From assembly GCA_031277395.1 (NCBI GenBank), contig JAITML010000078.1, positions 1-35,902 of the forward strand: DNA of 35,902 nucleotides, given 5' to 3'. The notes below the pieces were generated by a model, which saw only the letters and a list, made by a program, of their open reading frames with translations, was not told the DNA's origin and made no database searches. The translations under genes were made by a program, and so were the position numbers. The stretch is from Methylobacillus sp. (GTDB lineage: Bacteria; Pseudomonadota; Gammaproteobacteria; Burkholderiales; Methylophilaceae). Shown here in pieces: positions 1-8,470 of this stretch (its first letter is position 1; each line of letters starts with the position of its first letter).

Positions 1-189
1 CAACGCCGCCGCATGGTGGAAGACGTTTCCCATCTGCTCGCGCGTCATTTCAAACCGGAAGCCGTGGACGAAGTCGCGCGCCTCATCAGCGATCTTTTCA
101 ACCGCGAGCAAACCAAACCGCAGGAATCCGCCGAAGACGCCACCAAGGTAAAAATCCCGGGCGAGCCGGGGCGGCATCGCTTGCACTGA
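1..189 (+). CDS. C-terminal fragment of an unidentified protein (5' truncated)
   Basis: The first reading frame is open from the window edge to a TGA at 187-189 and encodes 62 residues. The fragment is charged and looks helical (…VEDVSHLLARHFKPE…), followed by a polar, probably disordered tail rich in E, K and P. Codon use is GC-rich like the surrounding housekeeping genes, which supports real coding. I do not recognise the family from this tail. It is followed directly by REP-like palindromes with no obvious T-tract terminator. The open frame could be fortuitous, but the helix-then-tail pattern and composition favour a real gene end. Confidence 0.55.
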   Translation, partial: QRRRMVEDVSHLLARHFKPEAVDEVARLISDLFNREQTKPQESAEDATKVKIPGEPGRHRLH

Positions 190-198
190 TTGCTTGAG

Positions 199-322
199 CC
201 CTTCTCCCATGCGGGGATGGGGAGCAGGAATTAGAAAACCCCATCCCCATCCCAGCCTTCCCCTTGAAGGGGAAGGAGTTATAAATCCTCCCCCTCAAGG
301 GGGATTTAGGTGGGGATGGGAT
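199..322. repeat. REP/BIME-like cluster of GC-rich palindromes
   Basis: The gene-free stretch 190-545 contains nested inverted repeats. One is a perfect 10+1+10 palindrome at 256-276 (CCTTCCCCTT/AAGGGGAAGG). A second, slightly imperfect one lies near 283-306 (CCCCCTCAAGGGGG core). Outer arms around 239-254 and 311-322 (ATCCCCATCCC/GGGATGGGGA-like) are also complementary. The composition resembles a C/G-rich repeat inside prmC at 2582-2634, so both may belong to one dispersed family. The rest of the gap (323-545) holds the porin promoter region and leader. Confidence 0.55.
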
Positions 323-423
323 TGCAGAAATAGGGTTAACAAGTCCCAGGGTAGATTCACCCTTGCCCCTGTTGCAAAAACACCACACCCTCCCCGCTCT
401 GTGGCAATAAACGCACAAAAACC

Positions 424-453
424 TTGCAAACGCCTTTTGCGCTTTGGCATACT
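424..453 (+). promoter_or_regulatory. Candidate sigma-70 promoter of the porin gene
   Basis: TTGCAA at 424-429 and CATACT at 448-453 are separated by 18 bases, about 90 bases before the porin start. The leader then contains a perfect 14-base palindrome at 474-487 (GAGTTCG/CGAACTC) that could be a 5'UTR hairpin or an operator. This is sequence resemblance only. Confidence 0.35.
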
Positions 454-545
454 GGGCTTGCTTCCTGTGAGGGGAGTTCGCGAACTCTCTCGTGGGGTAT
501 CTAGAACCCTTCGGGAATTTCAACATTCAATTAGGAGAGAAACAA

Positions 546-1778
546 ATGAAAAAGCAATTGAGCATGGCAGTGGCCGGCGCCGTTTTGGCACTGGGCGCTT
601 CCGCAGCCAACGCCGGCATCACCATCCCGGCGGGTGACTGGACCATCGACATCGGTGGTAACGTCAATGCGTTCTACACGCACACCAAGTACAGCGGCGA
701 CCTGAAAGTAGCCGGCATTGATGACAAGGCCAATGTCATTCAAACCGGTCTGTTGCCGTCCGCAATCGGTATCGGCGGCAAGACCCGTCAAAACGATCTG
801 GACATCGCCTTCCAGTTCACGTTCTTCACGGGCGTTGATGCAGGCAACGCCGATGCTGCAGACGGTACCGGGAACGGCGGTGCTGGTAACAACACCCTCA
901 ACATTCGTCAAGCGTACATGACCTTCGGCGACAAGAGCTGGGGCTCCCTCAAGCTGGGTCGTGATCTGGGCATCTTCGGCGGTGACGCCATCCTGTCCGA
1001 CATGACTCTGCTCGGCGTTGGCGTTGGCGCGGGCGGTGGCGGTTCTTCCACCCTCGGTCGCATCGGTTCCGGCTATATGTATGCTGACTGGGTGGGTCAA
1101 ATCAGCTACTGGTCCCCGAACTGGGACGGCTTCAGCTTCGCCGTGGGTCTGCGTGAGCCGTGGACTAACGCTGGTCTCACTGGTACTTCCGGCTCTGTCG
1201 CAAACAGCAACGCTGATCGTCGTAGCGATATGGGCTTCGAAGGCAAGGTACAGTACGAATGGGCTGGCGATGTTGGCGGCAAGGTGTGGTTGGGCTACAT
1301 CACCCAGAAGCATGACGACAACACCGGCGCTGCTGGTCCGAGTGGCAGCTACCGTTCCGATGGCTTTGACATCGGCGCCAAGGTTTCCATCGCAGGCTTC
1401 GGCTTGGTTGGTTACTACTACGACGGCGATGGCCTCTCCGGCGATCCGGATATCCTGAACGGCGTGCTGTTCCGCGCGGGTAACGAGTCCGACGACAATG
1501 GCGGCTACATCCAAGGTACCTACACGATCCCCGATGTCGGCACCAAGATCGGTCTGTCCTATGGTATCAGCAAGTCTGATCCGGATAATAACGGTCTCGG
1601 CCTCAACGGTGGAGAAGAGTTTGAGAGCAAGTCCTGGATTGTTGGCGTGTATCACCCGCTCACCAAGAGCCTGAACCTGGTGGCGGAATACACCCACAAC
1701 AAGCTGGAAAATGTCGGCTATGTTGATAACGACGGCAAGGCCAAGACCCTGTCGCTCGGCGCGATCATGTTCTTCTAA
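546..1778 (+). CDS. Gram-negative outer-membrane porin
   Basis: The 410-residue product starts with a clear signal peptide (MKKQLSMAVAGAVLALGASA, cleavage expected after …ANA). A beta-barrel-like body follows with alternating polar/hydrophobic strands, many Gly, Asp, Asn and Tyr residues, and almost no Cys. The last residue is Phe (…GAIMFF), the usual BAM-recognised end of an outer-membrane barrel. This matches the general trimeric porin family of betaproteobacteria, so passive diffusion of small hydrophilic solutes is the likely role. Its specificity cannot be read. I chose ATG 546 because AGGAGAGA lies just upstream at 533-540 and the signal peptide begins there; an earlier in-frame start at 492 would put an unrelated extension before it. 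The gene is monocistronic, with its own terminator. Confidence 0.9.
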   Translation: MKKQLSMAVAGAVLALGASAANAGITIPAGDWTIDIGGNVNAFYTHTKYSGDLKVAGIDDKANVIQTGLLPSAIGIGGKTRQNDLDIAFQFTFFTGVDAGNADAADGTGNGGAGNNTLNIRQAYMTFGDKSWGSLKLGRDLGIFGGDAILSDMTLLGVGVGAGGGGSSTLGRIGSGYMYADWVGQISYWSPNWDGFSFAVGLREPWTNAGLTGTSGSVANSNADRRSDMGFEGKVQYEWAGDVGGKVWLGYITQKHDDNTGAAGPSGSYRSDGFDIGAKVSIAGFGLVGYYYDGDGLSGDPDILNGVLFRAGNESDDNGGYIQGTYTIPDVGTKIGLSYGISKSDPDNNGLGLNGGEEFESKSWIVGVYHPLTKSLNLVAEYTHNKLENVGYVDNDGKAKTLSLGAIMFF

Positions 1779-1804
1779 GATTCTTTAGAAAAACTGAAAG
1801 CTTG

Positions 1805-1832
1805 AAAACGGCACCTTCGGGTGCCGTTTTTT
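1805..1832 (+). terminator. Rho-independent terminator of the porin gene
   Basis: A perfect 11-bp stem (AAAACGGCACC 1805-1815 / GGTGCCGTTTT 1820-1830) with a stable TTCG tetraloop is followed by T residues, 27 bases after the porin stop. Confidence 0.92.
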
Positions 1833-1926
1833 ATTGTAGTAAGGAATGTCTGAAAAGCTGTTATTCTCGTACGTTCCCCGCCCAGAATCACTGCAAGGAC
1901 AAGCTTTAGCGGGAAAACGAAGCGGT

Positions 1927-1957
1927 AGAGTCCCTGTTCAAGCCGGGGACAGACTCT
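1927..1957. repeat. Small intergenic inverted repeat
   Basis: AGAGTC (1927-1932) and GACTCT (1952-1957) flank an alternative hairpin GTCCC (1930-1934)/GGGAC (1946-1950). It lies in the 289-base gap between the porin and prmC, where I see no convincing gene. It may be a REP-type element. Confidence 0.3.
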
Positions 1958-2057
1958 GCTCTCGAAGAGTTTTTGATCAGAAGCCGAAGTTTCGAGGAAC
2001 GGCTATCAAGATTGTTGAAGTTAATATTTTTCGCAGCGTTCCGAGTGCGGAATGAAA

Positions 2058-2080
2058 GGGAAATTAGTCAGCGATTTCCC
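2058..2080. terminator. Weak hairpin at the 3' end of prmC
   Basis: GGGAAAT (2058-2064) pairs with ATTTCCC (2074-2080), with the prmC stop codon in the loop. On the minus strand it is followed by only a short pyrimidine-rich run (TTTCATTCC), so it is at best a weak terminator for the hemA-prfA-prmC unit. Confidence 0.3.
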
Positions 2081-2991
2081 GGCAGTTTTTTTCCGAACGT
2101 AACCCGCTGTATCCCCGCAAGATCGGTCGTATGGCCGATTTCGGCAAACCCGCTTGTTTGCATGAGTTGTGCGACTTTTTCCGCCTGGTCGTAGCCGTGT
2201 TCAAGCAGCAACCAACCGTCCGTATTCAGATGATGTGGCGCGTGTTTGATGATGTGGCGGATTGCATCCAGTCCATCAGCGCCGGAAGCCAGCGCAGACG
2301 GTGGCTCAAAGCGTAGATCGCCTTGCGACAAATGCGGGTCGCCCTTTGCGATGTAGGGCGGGTTGCTCACGATGATGTCGTACATTTCCCCGGACAGCGC
2401 TGAAAACCAGTCGCTTTGCAGCAAGGTGAGATTGATCGCGCCCAGTTTTTCGGTATTGCGGCGGGCGATGGCGAGCGCGGCTTCGGAACGATCCACCGCC
2501 GTCACGTTGGTATCGGGGCGATGAAGGGCGATGGAGATCGCAATCGCGCCGCTGCCGGTGCCAAGGTCGAGAATGCGCAAGCCCCTCTCCTTTGGGGGAG
2601 AGCGAAGCGAGGGGGCCGGGGTGGGGGAGAGGGGGAGCATAGATAAGAGGGCGAGCCGTCCCAATGCCGTTTCCACCAGCGTTTCCGTATCCGGCCTCGG
2701 GATCAGCACTGCGGGCGTAACGGCAAATTCCAGCCCGTAAAATTCGCGGCAACCCAGAATGTAGGCGACCGGTTCGCCGCGCAACCGGCGTTGCAGTATT
2801 TTCTTGAAATCATCCTGTTGCCGGTCGGTGAGCGCTTGATCGCCGTGCGCGATGAGCCACGCGCGATCAACGCCCAGCGCCTCGCGCAACAACAATTGCG
2901 CTTCGCTCCATGTCTCGTCAGGCGGCAGGCCGAGTGCGTCGGCCAGTTGCCGCCGTGCCTTGATGAGCAGCGTTTGCGGGGTCGTGCTCAG
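2068..2991 (-). CDS. prmC: Peptide chain release factor N5-glutamine methyltransferase PrmC (HemK)
   Basis: PrmC transfers methyl from S-adenosylmethionine to the Gln of the GGQ motif of release factors. The C-terminal half has the SAM-binding loop ([10 protein letters not shown]) and the substrate-binding NPPY motif ([12 protein letters not shown]). The N-terminal helical domain begins [13 protein letters not shown], as in the family. No ATG, GTG or TTG is near the expected start. The frame fits a CTG at 2989-2991 that overlaps the prfA stop (CTGA), so the start is unusual and uncertain. The product is about 307 residues against roughly 280 for the family. The excess is a Pro/Ser/Arg-rich insert (…[18 protein letters not shown]…) just before the Rossmann core, coded by a palindromic repeat. 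It is last in the hemA-prfA-prmC unit, next to its own substrate gene. Confidence 0.93.
   Translation of the reverse strand: MSTTPQTLLIKARRQLADALGLPPDETWSEAQLLLREALGVDRAWLIAHGDQALTDRQQDDFKKILQRRLRGEPVAYILGCREFYGLEFAVTPAVLIPRPDTETLVETALGRLALLSMLPLSPTPAPSLRSPPKERGLRILDLGTGSGAIAISIALHRPDTNVTAVDRSEAALAIARRNTEKLGAINLTLLQSDWFSALSGEMYDIIVSNPPYIAKGDPHLSQGDLRFEPPSALASGADGLDAIRHIIKHAPHHLNTDGWLLLEHGYDQAEKVAQLMQTSGFAEIGHTTDLAGIQRVTFGKKLPGNR
2582..2634. repeat. REP-like palindromic element inserted in frame within prmC
   Basis: CCCCTCTCC (2582-2590) is a perfect inverted repeat of GGAGAGGGG (2626-2634). A nested hairpin CTCTCC (2585-2590)/GGAGAG (2597-2602) sits at the left end. The whole stretch is C/G-biased unlike flanking prmC codons. 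It corresponds to the extra Pro/Ser/Arg-rich segment of PrmC between the N-terminal domain and the SAM-binding core. It resembles the intergenic palindromes at 199-322. Confidence 0.65.
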
Positions 2992-4073
2992 AGTGTATCT
3001 TCCGCGAGCGCGGCCAGTTGCTCGGCTTGATGCTCCGCGAGCAAGGCTCCGATGAGTTCGTCCATGTCGCCTTGCATGATGGCATCTATCTTGTACAGCG
3101 TGAGATTGATGCGGTGATCGGTGACGCGCCCCTGCGGAAAATTGTAGGTACGGATGCGCTCGGAGCGGTCGCCGCTGCCGACCAGACTTTTGCGCGTGGC
3201 GGCTTCCTTGCTCTGTTGCTCGCGCACTTGCACGTCCTTGATGCGCGCCGCGAGCACGCGCATGGCCGAGGCTTTGTTGGCGTGCTGCGAGCGGCCGTCC
3301 TGACACTCGGCGACTATGCCGGTCGGCAAGTGCGTGATGCGTACTGCGGAATCGGTTTTGTTGATGTGCTGGCCGCCTGCGCCGCTCGCGCGAAAAGTGT
3401 CTATGCGCAAATCTGCCGGATTGAGTTCGACATCGGCGATTTCATCCGCTTCCGGCATGATGGCGACGGTGCAGGCCGAGGTATGAATGCGGCCTTGCGT
3501 TTCGGTTTCCGGCACGCGCTGTACGCGATGGCCGCCGGATTCAAACTTCAGTCTGGAATACGCGCCCAGCCCCTCCACGCGCGCGATGATTTCCTTGTAG
3601 CCGCCTAATTCGGATTCATTGGCCGAAACGATTTCCACGCGCCAACGCTGGCGTTCGGCGTAGCGCGAGTACATGCGAAACAAATCGCCCGCGAACAACG
3701 CGGATTCGTCGCCGCCCGTTCCGGCGCGGATTTCGAGGAAGATGTTGCGCTCGTCATTGGGGTCTTTGGGCAGCAGCAATTTTTGCAATTCCAGATCCGC
3801 CGTTTCCAGTTTTTCCCGCCCTGCCGCGATTTCCTCCTGCGCGAATTCTTTCATGGCCGGGTCACCCGCCATATCCTGCGCGGCGGCGATATCGGCCTCG
3901 ATTTTCCGGTAAGCGTGATACTGCGCGACGATGGGATCAAGTTCGGCGTGCTCGCGCGAAAGTTTGCGGTAATTTTCCATATCCGCCGTGGCGTGTTCGT
4001 GCGACAACAGCAGGTTGAGTTCTTCCAGACGCTCGCTCAAATACGCGAGTTTTTTTGCAATGGATGGTTTCAT
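2988..4073 (-). CDS. prfA: Peptide chain release factor 1
   Basis: RF1 recognises UAA and UAG in the ribosomal A site and triggers peptidyl-tRNA hydrolysis. The 361-residue product is the usual length. It carries the GGQ catalytic loop ([18 protein letters not shown]) and the PxT codon-recognition tripeptide as PET ([15 protein letters not shown]), which marks RF1 rather than RF2. The conserved RAGTGGDES segment is present. Its ATG overlaps the hemA stop as ATGA, and its stop overlaps the proposed prmC start, so the three genes look translationally coupled. The Gln of GGQ is the PrmC substrate. Confidence 0.97.
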   Translation of the reverse strand: MKPSIAKKLAYLSERLEELNLLLSHEHATADMENYRKLSREHAELDPIVAQYHAYRKIEADIAAAQDMAGDPAMKEFAQEEIAAGREKLETADLELQKLLLPKDPNDERNIFLEIRAGTGGDESALFAGDLFRMYSRYAERQRWRVEIVSANESELGGYKEIIARVEGLGAYSRLKFESGGHRVQRVPETETQGRIHTSACTVAIMPEADEIADVELNPADLRIDTFRASGAGGQHINKTDSAVRITHLPTGIVAECQDGRSQHANKASAMRVLAARIKDVQVREQQSKEAATRKSLVGSGDRSERIRTYNFPQGRVTDHRINLTLYKIDAIMQGDMDELIGALLAEHQAEQLAALAEDTL

Positions 4074-5314
4074 AAACTTCGGTAAAGCTGGCGTATCACG
4101 GCTTCGAGCGATTCAAGCTCGGTGCCGGTCGCGTTGTTGAGCGCATGGCTGGGCAGATGCAGAAATTTGTTGGTCAGTGTGTTGCTCAAGGTCTCGATCA
4201 CCTGCTGCGGATCTTCGCCTTTCGCCAGTTGTTTAAGCGCTTTTTCGACCTCGTTGCGGCGCATGCGATCCGCATGATCGCGCAGGGCGCGTATGGTCGG
4301 CACGGCTTCGCGCGTTTCCAGCCAGTGCATGAAATTGTTGACGCGCAGGGTGATGATGCCTTCGGCTTCGGCGGCGGCCAACTGGCGGTTGTCCATGCCT
4401 TCCTGCATGATCTGCGCGAGATCATCCACACTGTATAAAAACACGTCATCCAGTTCGCCGACCTCGGGTTCGATATCGCGCGGCACGGCGAGATCAACCA
4501 TGAACATGGGTTTGTGTTTGCGCTGTTTGACCGCGCGCTCCACCATGCCGAGGCCGATAATCGGCAACTGGCTCGCGGTGCTGGTGACGACAATATCGAA
4601 ATCGGCCAATCGCTCGGGCAAGCCGGAAAGCAGGATCGCCTCGCCGCGAAACCGCTCCGCAAGCGCTTGGCCGCGCTCCAATGTGCGGTTGGCGATGGTG
4701 ATGCCCGCCGGTTGCTGCGCGGCGAAATGTTCGGCGCAAAGCTCTATCATTTCGCCGGCGCCGATGAACAGCACCTTGAGCGGTTTGAGATTGCCGAAAA
4801 TGCGCTGCGCCAGCTTGACCGAAGCCGCCGCCATGGAAACCGAACTCGCGCCGATATTGGTCGTGGTGCGAACTTCCTTCGCCACGGCGAATGTTTTCTG
4901 GAACAGCTTGTGCAGCAAGGCGCCCAGCGTCCCCGCATTCTCCGCGATCTTCACTGCCTGCTTCATCTGCCCCAGTATCTGCGGCTCGCCCAGCACCATG
5001 GAGTCCAGCCCCGAAGCCACGCGAAATGCATGTTTTACCGCGTCGTGGCTGGTCAGGGTGTAGGTGTAAGGCTGGATTGCGTCCGGTTGCAGCCGATGAT
5101 ATTCCGCCAGCCAATCCAGCGCCATCTGCGGTTCTTCGGTATTGCAATACAACTCGGTGCGGTTGCAGGTGGAAAGAATGGCCGCCTCCCGCACAGGCCG
5201 ATGCGCCGTGAGATCGCGCAAGGCCAAACTCAAGCTCTCGCCGGAAAAGGCGACATGCTCGCGAATCGCGACCGGTGCGGTGGTATGGTTGACGCCAAGG
5301 GCAAAGAGATGCAT
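4070..5314 (-). CDS. hemA: Glutamyl-tRNA reductase
   Basis: This enzyme reduces glutamyl-tRNA(Glu) with NADPH to glutamate-1-semialdehyde, the first committed step of C5 tetrapyrrole synthesis. With the start at ATG 5314 ([15 protein letters not shown]) the catalytic cysteine of [11 protein letters not shown] falls at residue 50, the canonical position. A NADPH-binding segment ([17 protein letters not shown]) and the C-terminal dimerisation helices follow. The frame continues upstream to 5362, but that adds 16 unconserved residues. It heads the hemA-prfA-prmC unit, divergent from rpe. hemB, the next-but-one step of the pathway, lies downstream at 12627 on the other strand. Confidence 0.96.
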   Translation of the reverse strand: MHLFALGVNHTTAPVAIREHVAFSGESLSLALRDLTAHRPVREAAILSTCNRTELYCNTEEPQMALDWLAEYHRLQPDAIQPYTYTLTSHDAVKHAFRVASGLDSMVLGEPQILGQMKQAVKIAENAGTLGALLHKLFQKTFAVAKEVRTTTNIGASSVSMAAASVKLAQRIFGNLKPLKVLFIGAGEMIELCAEHFAAQQPAGITIANRTLERGQALAERFRGEAILLSGLPERLADFDIVVTSTASQLPIIGLGMVERAVKQRKHKPMFMVDLAVPRDIEPEVGELDDVFLYSVDDLAQIMQEGMDNRQLAAAEAEGIITLRVNNFMHWLETREAVPTIRALRDHADRMRRNEVEKALKQLAKGEDPQQVIETLSNTLTNKFLHLPSHALNNATGTELESLEAVIRQLYRSL

Positions 5315-5442
5315 CCCGCAATTTTCCGTTATCAGGTGCGCGGTGGCAACAATTTCAGACACGAATCTCCCATAAAATGGGGTTTCCCGCCTGCCGATTA
5401 CGGTTAGAATAACGCTTTTGCCTGATTCCGTGAGGAGGGAAC

Positions 5443-6141
5443 ATGAGCAAGCAATTTCGTATTGCCCCGAGCATTTTGTCCGCGAATTTCGCGAAGCTGG
5501 GTCAGGAGATCACCGATGTGATCGCGTCCGGCGCCGATATTATTCACTTTGACGTGATGGACAACCACTATGTGCCCAATCTGACCATAGGCCCGCTGGT
5601 GTGTCAGGCGATACGCCCGCTGACCGAGGCGATTATTGATGTGCATCTCATGGTGAAGCCGGTGGATCGCATCATTCCGGATTTCGCCAAGGCGGGCGCG
5701 AACATCATCACTTTTCACCCGGAAGGCTCCGAGCATATCGACCGTTCCCTGTCGCTGGTGAGGGATCAGGGCTGCAAGACCGGGCTGGTGTTCAACCCGG
5801 CCACGCCGCTGGATTATCTGGATCATGTCATGGACAAGATCGACATGGTGTTGCTGATGTCGGTGAACCCCGGTTTCGGCGGGCAGAAATTCATCATGCA
5901 GGCATTGGAAAAACTCAAACTCGCGCGCGCGAAAATTGACGCTTATACCGAAAAAACCGGCCGTGAAATCTGGCTGGAAATCGACGGCGGCGTGAATGTT
6001 CAGAATATCGCCGACATTGCCCGCGCGGGTGCGGATACATTTGTCGCCGGTTCCGCGCTGTTTGGCGCGGGCAAGGACAGCGACCCGCATCGCTACGACA
6101 CCATAGTCGCCGAGTTGCGCGCCGCGCTGGCCAAGGTGTGA
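5443..6141 (+). CDS. rpe: Ribulose-phosphate 3-epimerase
   Basis: Rpe interconverts D-ribulose 5-phosphate and D-xylulose 5-phosphate in the pentose phosphate pathway and Calvin cycle. The 232-residue TIM barrel shows the family blocks: [24 protein letters not shown] (metal and catalytic Asp), [16 protein letters not shown] (phosphate loop) and EIDGGVN (second catalytic Asp). A strong GAGGAGGGA ribosome site precedes the ATG. TAGAAT at 5405-5410 is a possible -10 element. The stop overlaps the gph start as GTGA. rpe-gph-trpE is a common order in proteobacteria. Confidence 0.97.
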   Translation: MSKQFRIAPSILSANFAKLGQEITDVIASGADIIHFDVMDNHYVPNLTIGPLVCQAIRPLTEAIIDVHLMVKPVDRIIPDFAKAGANIITFHPEGSEHIDRSLSLVRDQGCKTGLVFNPATPLDYLDHVMDKIDMVLLMSVNPGFGGQKFIMQALEKLKLARAKIDAYTEKTGREIWLEIDGGVNVQNIADIARAGADTFVAGSALFGAGKDSDPHRYDTIVAELRAALAKV

Positions 6142-6824
6142 GCAAGTTTCCCCTGCCCATCAAGGCGGTTGTGATCGATCTTGACGGTACCCTGCTGCAT
6201 ACCGCGCCCGATCTTGCGGAAGCTTCCAACCGCATGCTGGCCGAACTGGGCATGCCGCCGGTTTCCGAGGAAAAGGTGACGGGTTACGTCGGCAACGGTG
6301 TCGCGCAACTCATCAAGCGCGTGCTTACCGGCACCATGCACGACGAACCTGCGCCCGAGTTGTACGAGCGCGCGCGCAAAATTTACGATCGTCATTATGG
6401 CGACGTATTCAATCTTTACAGTCGTCCTTTTCCGGATGTGGTCGCGGGGCTGGAAGCCTTTAAAAAAGCCGGTTATCGCATGGGTTGCATCACCAACAAG
6501 ATCGCCAAATACACCGGACCGGTGTTGAAAAGCACCGGTCTTTACGATTATTTCGATCTGATTTTGAGCGGCGATACGCTGCCGAAAATGAAGCCGGATC
6601 CCATGCCGCTGCTATATGCGTGCGAACAATGGAAGATGCGCCCCGATGAATTGCTGCTGATTGGCGATTCCGCCAATGATACGCAGGCGGCGCGCGCAGC
6701 AGGCTGCCATGTGTTCTGCGTACCTTACGGCTACAACCACGGGCGGGATGTGCGTGAGCTGGATTCGGATGCCGTGGTGGGCGGCTTGCTTGAAGCGAAT
6801 ACCTTGATATGCAAAGCGGCATGA
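6138..6824 (+). CDS. gph: Phosphoglycolate phosphatase (HAD superfamily)
   Basis: The 228-residue product has the HAD motifs in order: the nucleophile DxDGT block ([15 protein letters not shown]), motif II (GCITNK) and the acidic motif III ([16 protein letters not shown]), with a cap domain between I and II. It is expected to dephosphorylate 2-phosphoglycolate. Pairing with rpe fits, though HAD specificity is never certain from sequence. It starts with GTG overlapping the rpe stop. Its own TGA overlaps the ATG of the trp leader peptide (ATGA at 6821-6824), so ribosomes finishing gph could restart on that leader. Confidence 0.92.
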   Translation: MSKFPLPIKAVVIDLDGTLLHTAPDLAEASNRMLAELGMPPVSEEKVTGYVGNGVAQLIKRVLTGTMHDEPAPELYERARKIYDRHYGDVFNLYSRPFPDVVAGLEAFKKAGYRMGCITNKIAKYTGPVLKSTGLYDYFDLILSGDTLPKMKPDPMPLLYACEQWKMRPDELLLIGDSANDTQAARAAGCHVFCVPYGYNHGRDVRELDSDAVVGGLLEANTLICKAA

Positions 6825-6896
6825 TGCGCGTACGCACACAAAAATTCCTGAGCGCAAGTTGGCGATGGCGGAATTGATGTTTTCCGTCATGCCGAC
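6817..6896 (+). promoter_or_regulatory. trp attenuator region with alternative (antiterminator) pairing
   Basis: Two mutually exclusive folds are visible. The terminator pairs 6858-6873 with 6882-6896. Alternatively, CGGCATGATG at 6817-6826, covering the gph stop and leader start, pairs with CGTCATGCCG at 6885-6894. That makes ten pairs with one G·U and captures the descending arm of the terminator. A ribosome stalled on the Trp codons at 6860-6868 would bury the ascending arm and leave the second pairing free. A third minor pairing (6843-6848 AATTCC with 6870-6875 GGAATT) is possible. The function is inferred; the complementarity is visible. Confidence 0.72.
6821..6877 (+). CDS. trpL: trp operon leader peptide
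   Basis: A short frame starting at ATG 6821 (or the adjacent ATG 6824) encodes [18 protein letters not shown] and stops with TGA at 6875-6877. It contains two Trp codons (6860-6862 and 6866-6868) separated by one Arg codon. Trp is the rarest amino acid, so WxW in an 18-residue peptide just ahead of trpE is a strong sign of ribosome-mediated attenuation. Both Trp codons lie inside the 5' arm of the terminator hairpin at 6858-6901. There is no strong ribosome site. The start overlaps the gph stop as ATGA, which suggests reinitiation. Confidence 0.8.
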   Translation: MMRVRTQKFLSASWRWRN

Positions 6897-6901
6897 TTTT
6901 T
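6858..6901 (+). terminator. Intrinsic terminator / trp attenuator hairpin
   Basis: A 15-pair stem with one bulged G and two G·U pairs (arms 6858-6873 and 6882-6896, loop 6874-6881) is followed by five T residues (6897-6901). It lies 25 bases before the trpE ATG and can both end the rpe-gph transcript and control entry into trpE. Confidence 0.85.
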
Positions 6902-6926
6902 AACGCTCAAGATTATGGAGAAACCC

Positions 6927-8405
6927 ATGCTGCACACGCTGTCCGAACAGGAATTCAACGCACTTGCCCGACAAGGTTACAACTGCATTCCGCTGGTCGC
7001 CGAAACCTACGCCGATCTCGATACGCCGCTTTCGCTTTATCTCAAACTCGCCAATCGCCCGTATTCCTATCTGCTGGAATCGGTGCAGGGCGGCGAGCGT
7101 TTTGGCCGCTATTCCTTCATCGGCCTGCCCGCCAGAACACGCATCGTCGGCCGTGGCCGCAATGTGCGCGTGGAAACGGACGAAGCCGTGCTGGAAACCG
7201 CCGAAGACGTGAATCCGCTGGATTTCGTCAAGCAATATCAGGCGCGTTTCAAGCCCGCGCCTCTGGATGGATTGCCGCGTTTCACAGGTGGTTTGGCCGG
7301 ATATTTTGGTTACGACACGGTGCGCTACATTGAGCGCCGTTTGGCGGCGACGCAAAAAAAGGATGCGCTTGAAACGCCCGATGTGTTGCTGCTGGTGACT
7401 ACGGAGCTGGCCGTGATCGACAATCTCAGCGCCAAGCTGAGCTTTATCGTGTATGCCGATTCGACGCAGCCGGATGCCTATGCCCGGGCGCGGCAACGGC
7501 TGGATGAACTGGTGCGTGATCTGCGCTGCCCGGTGGAAATTCCGCGCGCGCCTGCGATGCCGCCCGCTATCGCCGTGTCTGAATTCGGCGAGGAAAGATT
7601 CAAACAAGCGGTCGAAAAAGCCAAACGCTATATTTTCGACGGCGATATCATGCAGGTGGTATTGAGCCAGCGCATGACGCAGGATTTTCCCGCGCCGCCG
7701 CTGTCGCTTTATCGCGCTTTGCGCAGCCTCAATCCCTCGCCGTACATGTTTTATTACGACATGGGCGATCATCATGTGGTCGGCTCGTCACCGGAAATTC
7801 TGGTGCGGCTGGAAGATGGCGTTGTGACCGCGCGCCCAATCGCAGGCACCCGGCCGCGCGGCAAAACGCGTGAGGAAGATTTGGCGCTGGCCGAGGAGTT
7901 GCTCGCCGATCCCAAGGAGCTTGCGGAACATGTGCAGTTGATGGATCTGGGTCGCAACGACGTCGGGCGCGTGGCGGCGACCGGCAGTGTGCGCGTTACG
8001 GACAACATGGTGATCGAGCGCTATTCGCACGTGATGCACATTGTCTCCAATGTTGAAGGCCGGCTGAAATCGGGCATGGACGCGGTTGATGTGCTCAAAG
8101 CCACCTTTCCCGCAGGCACGGTTTCCGGTGCGCCCAAGGTGCGCGCGATGGAAATCATCGACGAATTCGAGCCAACCAAACGCGGCATTTATGCGGGCGC
8201 CGTGGGCTATCTCGGTTTTAACGGCGATATGGATCTCGCCATCGCCATTCGCACCGCCGTCATCAAAAACGGCAAACTTCATGTGCAGGTTGGCGCCGGC
8301 ATCGTGGCGGATTCCGTGCCGGAAAGCGAATGGACGGAAACACGAAACAAGGCGCGAGCCGTGCTGCGCGCGGCGGAACTGGTGCTGGCCGGGCTGGATA
8401 ACTGA
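6927..8405 (+). CDS. trpE: Anthranilate synthase component I
   Basis: TrpE makes anthranilate from chorismate, using ammonia delivered by TrpG. The N-terminal block [19 protein letters not shown] contains the LLES motif that binds tryptophan for feedback inhibition. The chorismate-binding domain shows [16 protein letters not shown] and [17 protein letters not shown]. The length of about 492 residues is normal. I prefer ATG 6927 because GGAG lies six bases upstream; an in-frame ATG at 6915 would add MEKP but has no ribosome site. Control is likely double: attenuation through the leader at 6821-6901 and feedback inhibition. Its partner trpG is displaced by fabA-fabB. Confidence 0.97.
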   Translation: MLHTLSEQEFNALARQGYNCIPLVAETYADLDTPLSLYLKLANRPYSYLLESVQGGERFGRYSFIGLPARTRIVGRGRNVRVETDEAVLETAEDVNPLDFVKQYQARFKPAPLDGLPRFTGGLAGYFGYDTVRYIERRLAATQKKDALETPDVLLLVTTELAVIDNLSAKLSFIVYADSTQPDAYARARQRLDELVRDLRCPVEIPRAPAMPPAIAVSEFGEERFKQAVEKAKRYIFDGDIMQVVLSQRMTQDFPAPPLSLYRALRSLNPSPYMFYYDMGDHHVVGSSPEILVRLEDGVVTARPIAGTRPRGKTREEDLALAEELLADPKELAEHVQLMDLGRNDVGRVAATGSVRVTDNMVIERYSHVMHIVSNVEGRLKSGMDAVDVLKATFPAGTVSGAPKVRAMEIIDEFEPTKRGIYAGAVGYLGFNGDMDLAIAIRTAVIKNGKLHVQVGAGIVADSVPESEWTETRNKARAVLRAAELVLAGLDN

Positions 8406-8411
8406 CAGGGC

Positions 8412-8438
8412 TTTCGCCGGAGAGGGTTTCCGGCGAAA
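8412..8438 (+). terminator. Hairpin between trpE and fabA
   Basis: A perfect 10-bp stem (TTTCGCCGGA 8412-8421 / TCCGGCGAAA 8429-8438) lies just after the trpE stop, but only AATAGC follows, with no T-tract. It may slow or partly end transcription, or protect the trpE 3' end. It is not a standard intrinsic terminator. Confidence 0.35.
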
Positions 8439-8470
8439 ATAGCGCATGACTTACTCATTCATTTCATACA

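Noticed and set aside
531..1697. A 388-codon minus-strand frame opposite the porin gene
   Set aside because: Shadow frame; the porin has a signal peptide, ribosome site, promoter and terminator in the right places.
2992..3306. Long N-terminal extension of prmC overlapping prfA
   Set aside because: It lies wholly inside prfA in another frame and has no PrmC-like content.
5315..5362. Earlier start for hemA at 5362
   Set aside because: The added 16 residues are not conserved, and only the 5314 start puts the catalytic Cys at residue 50.
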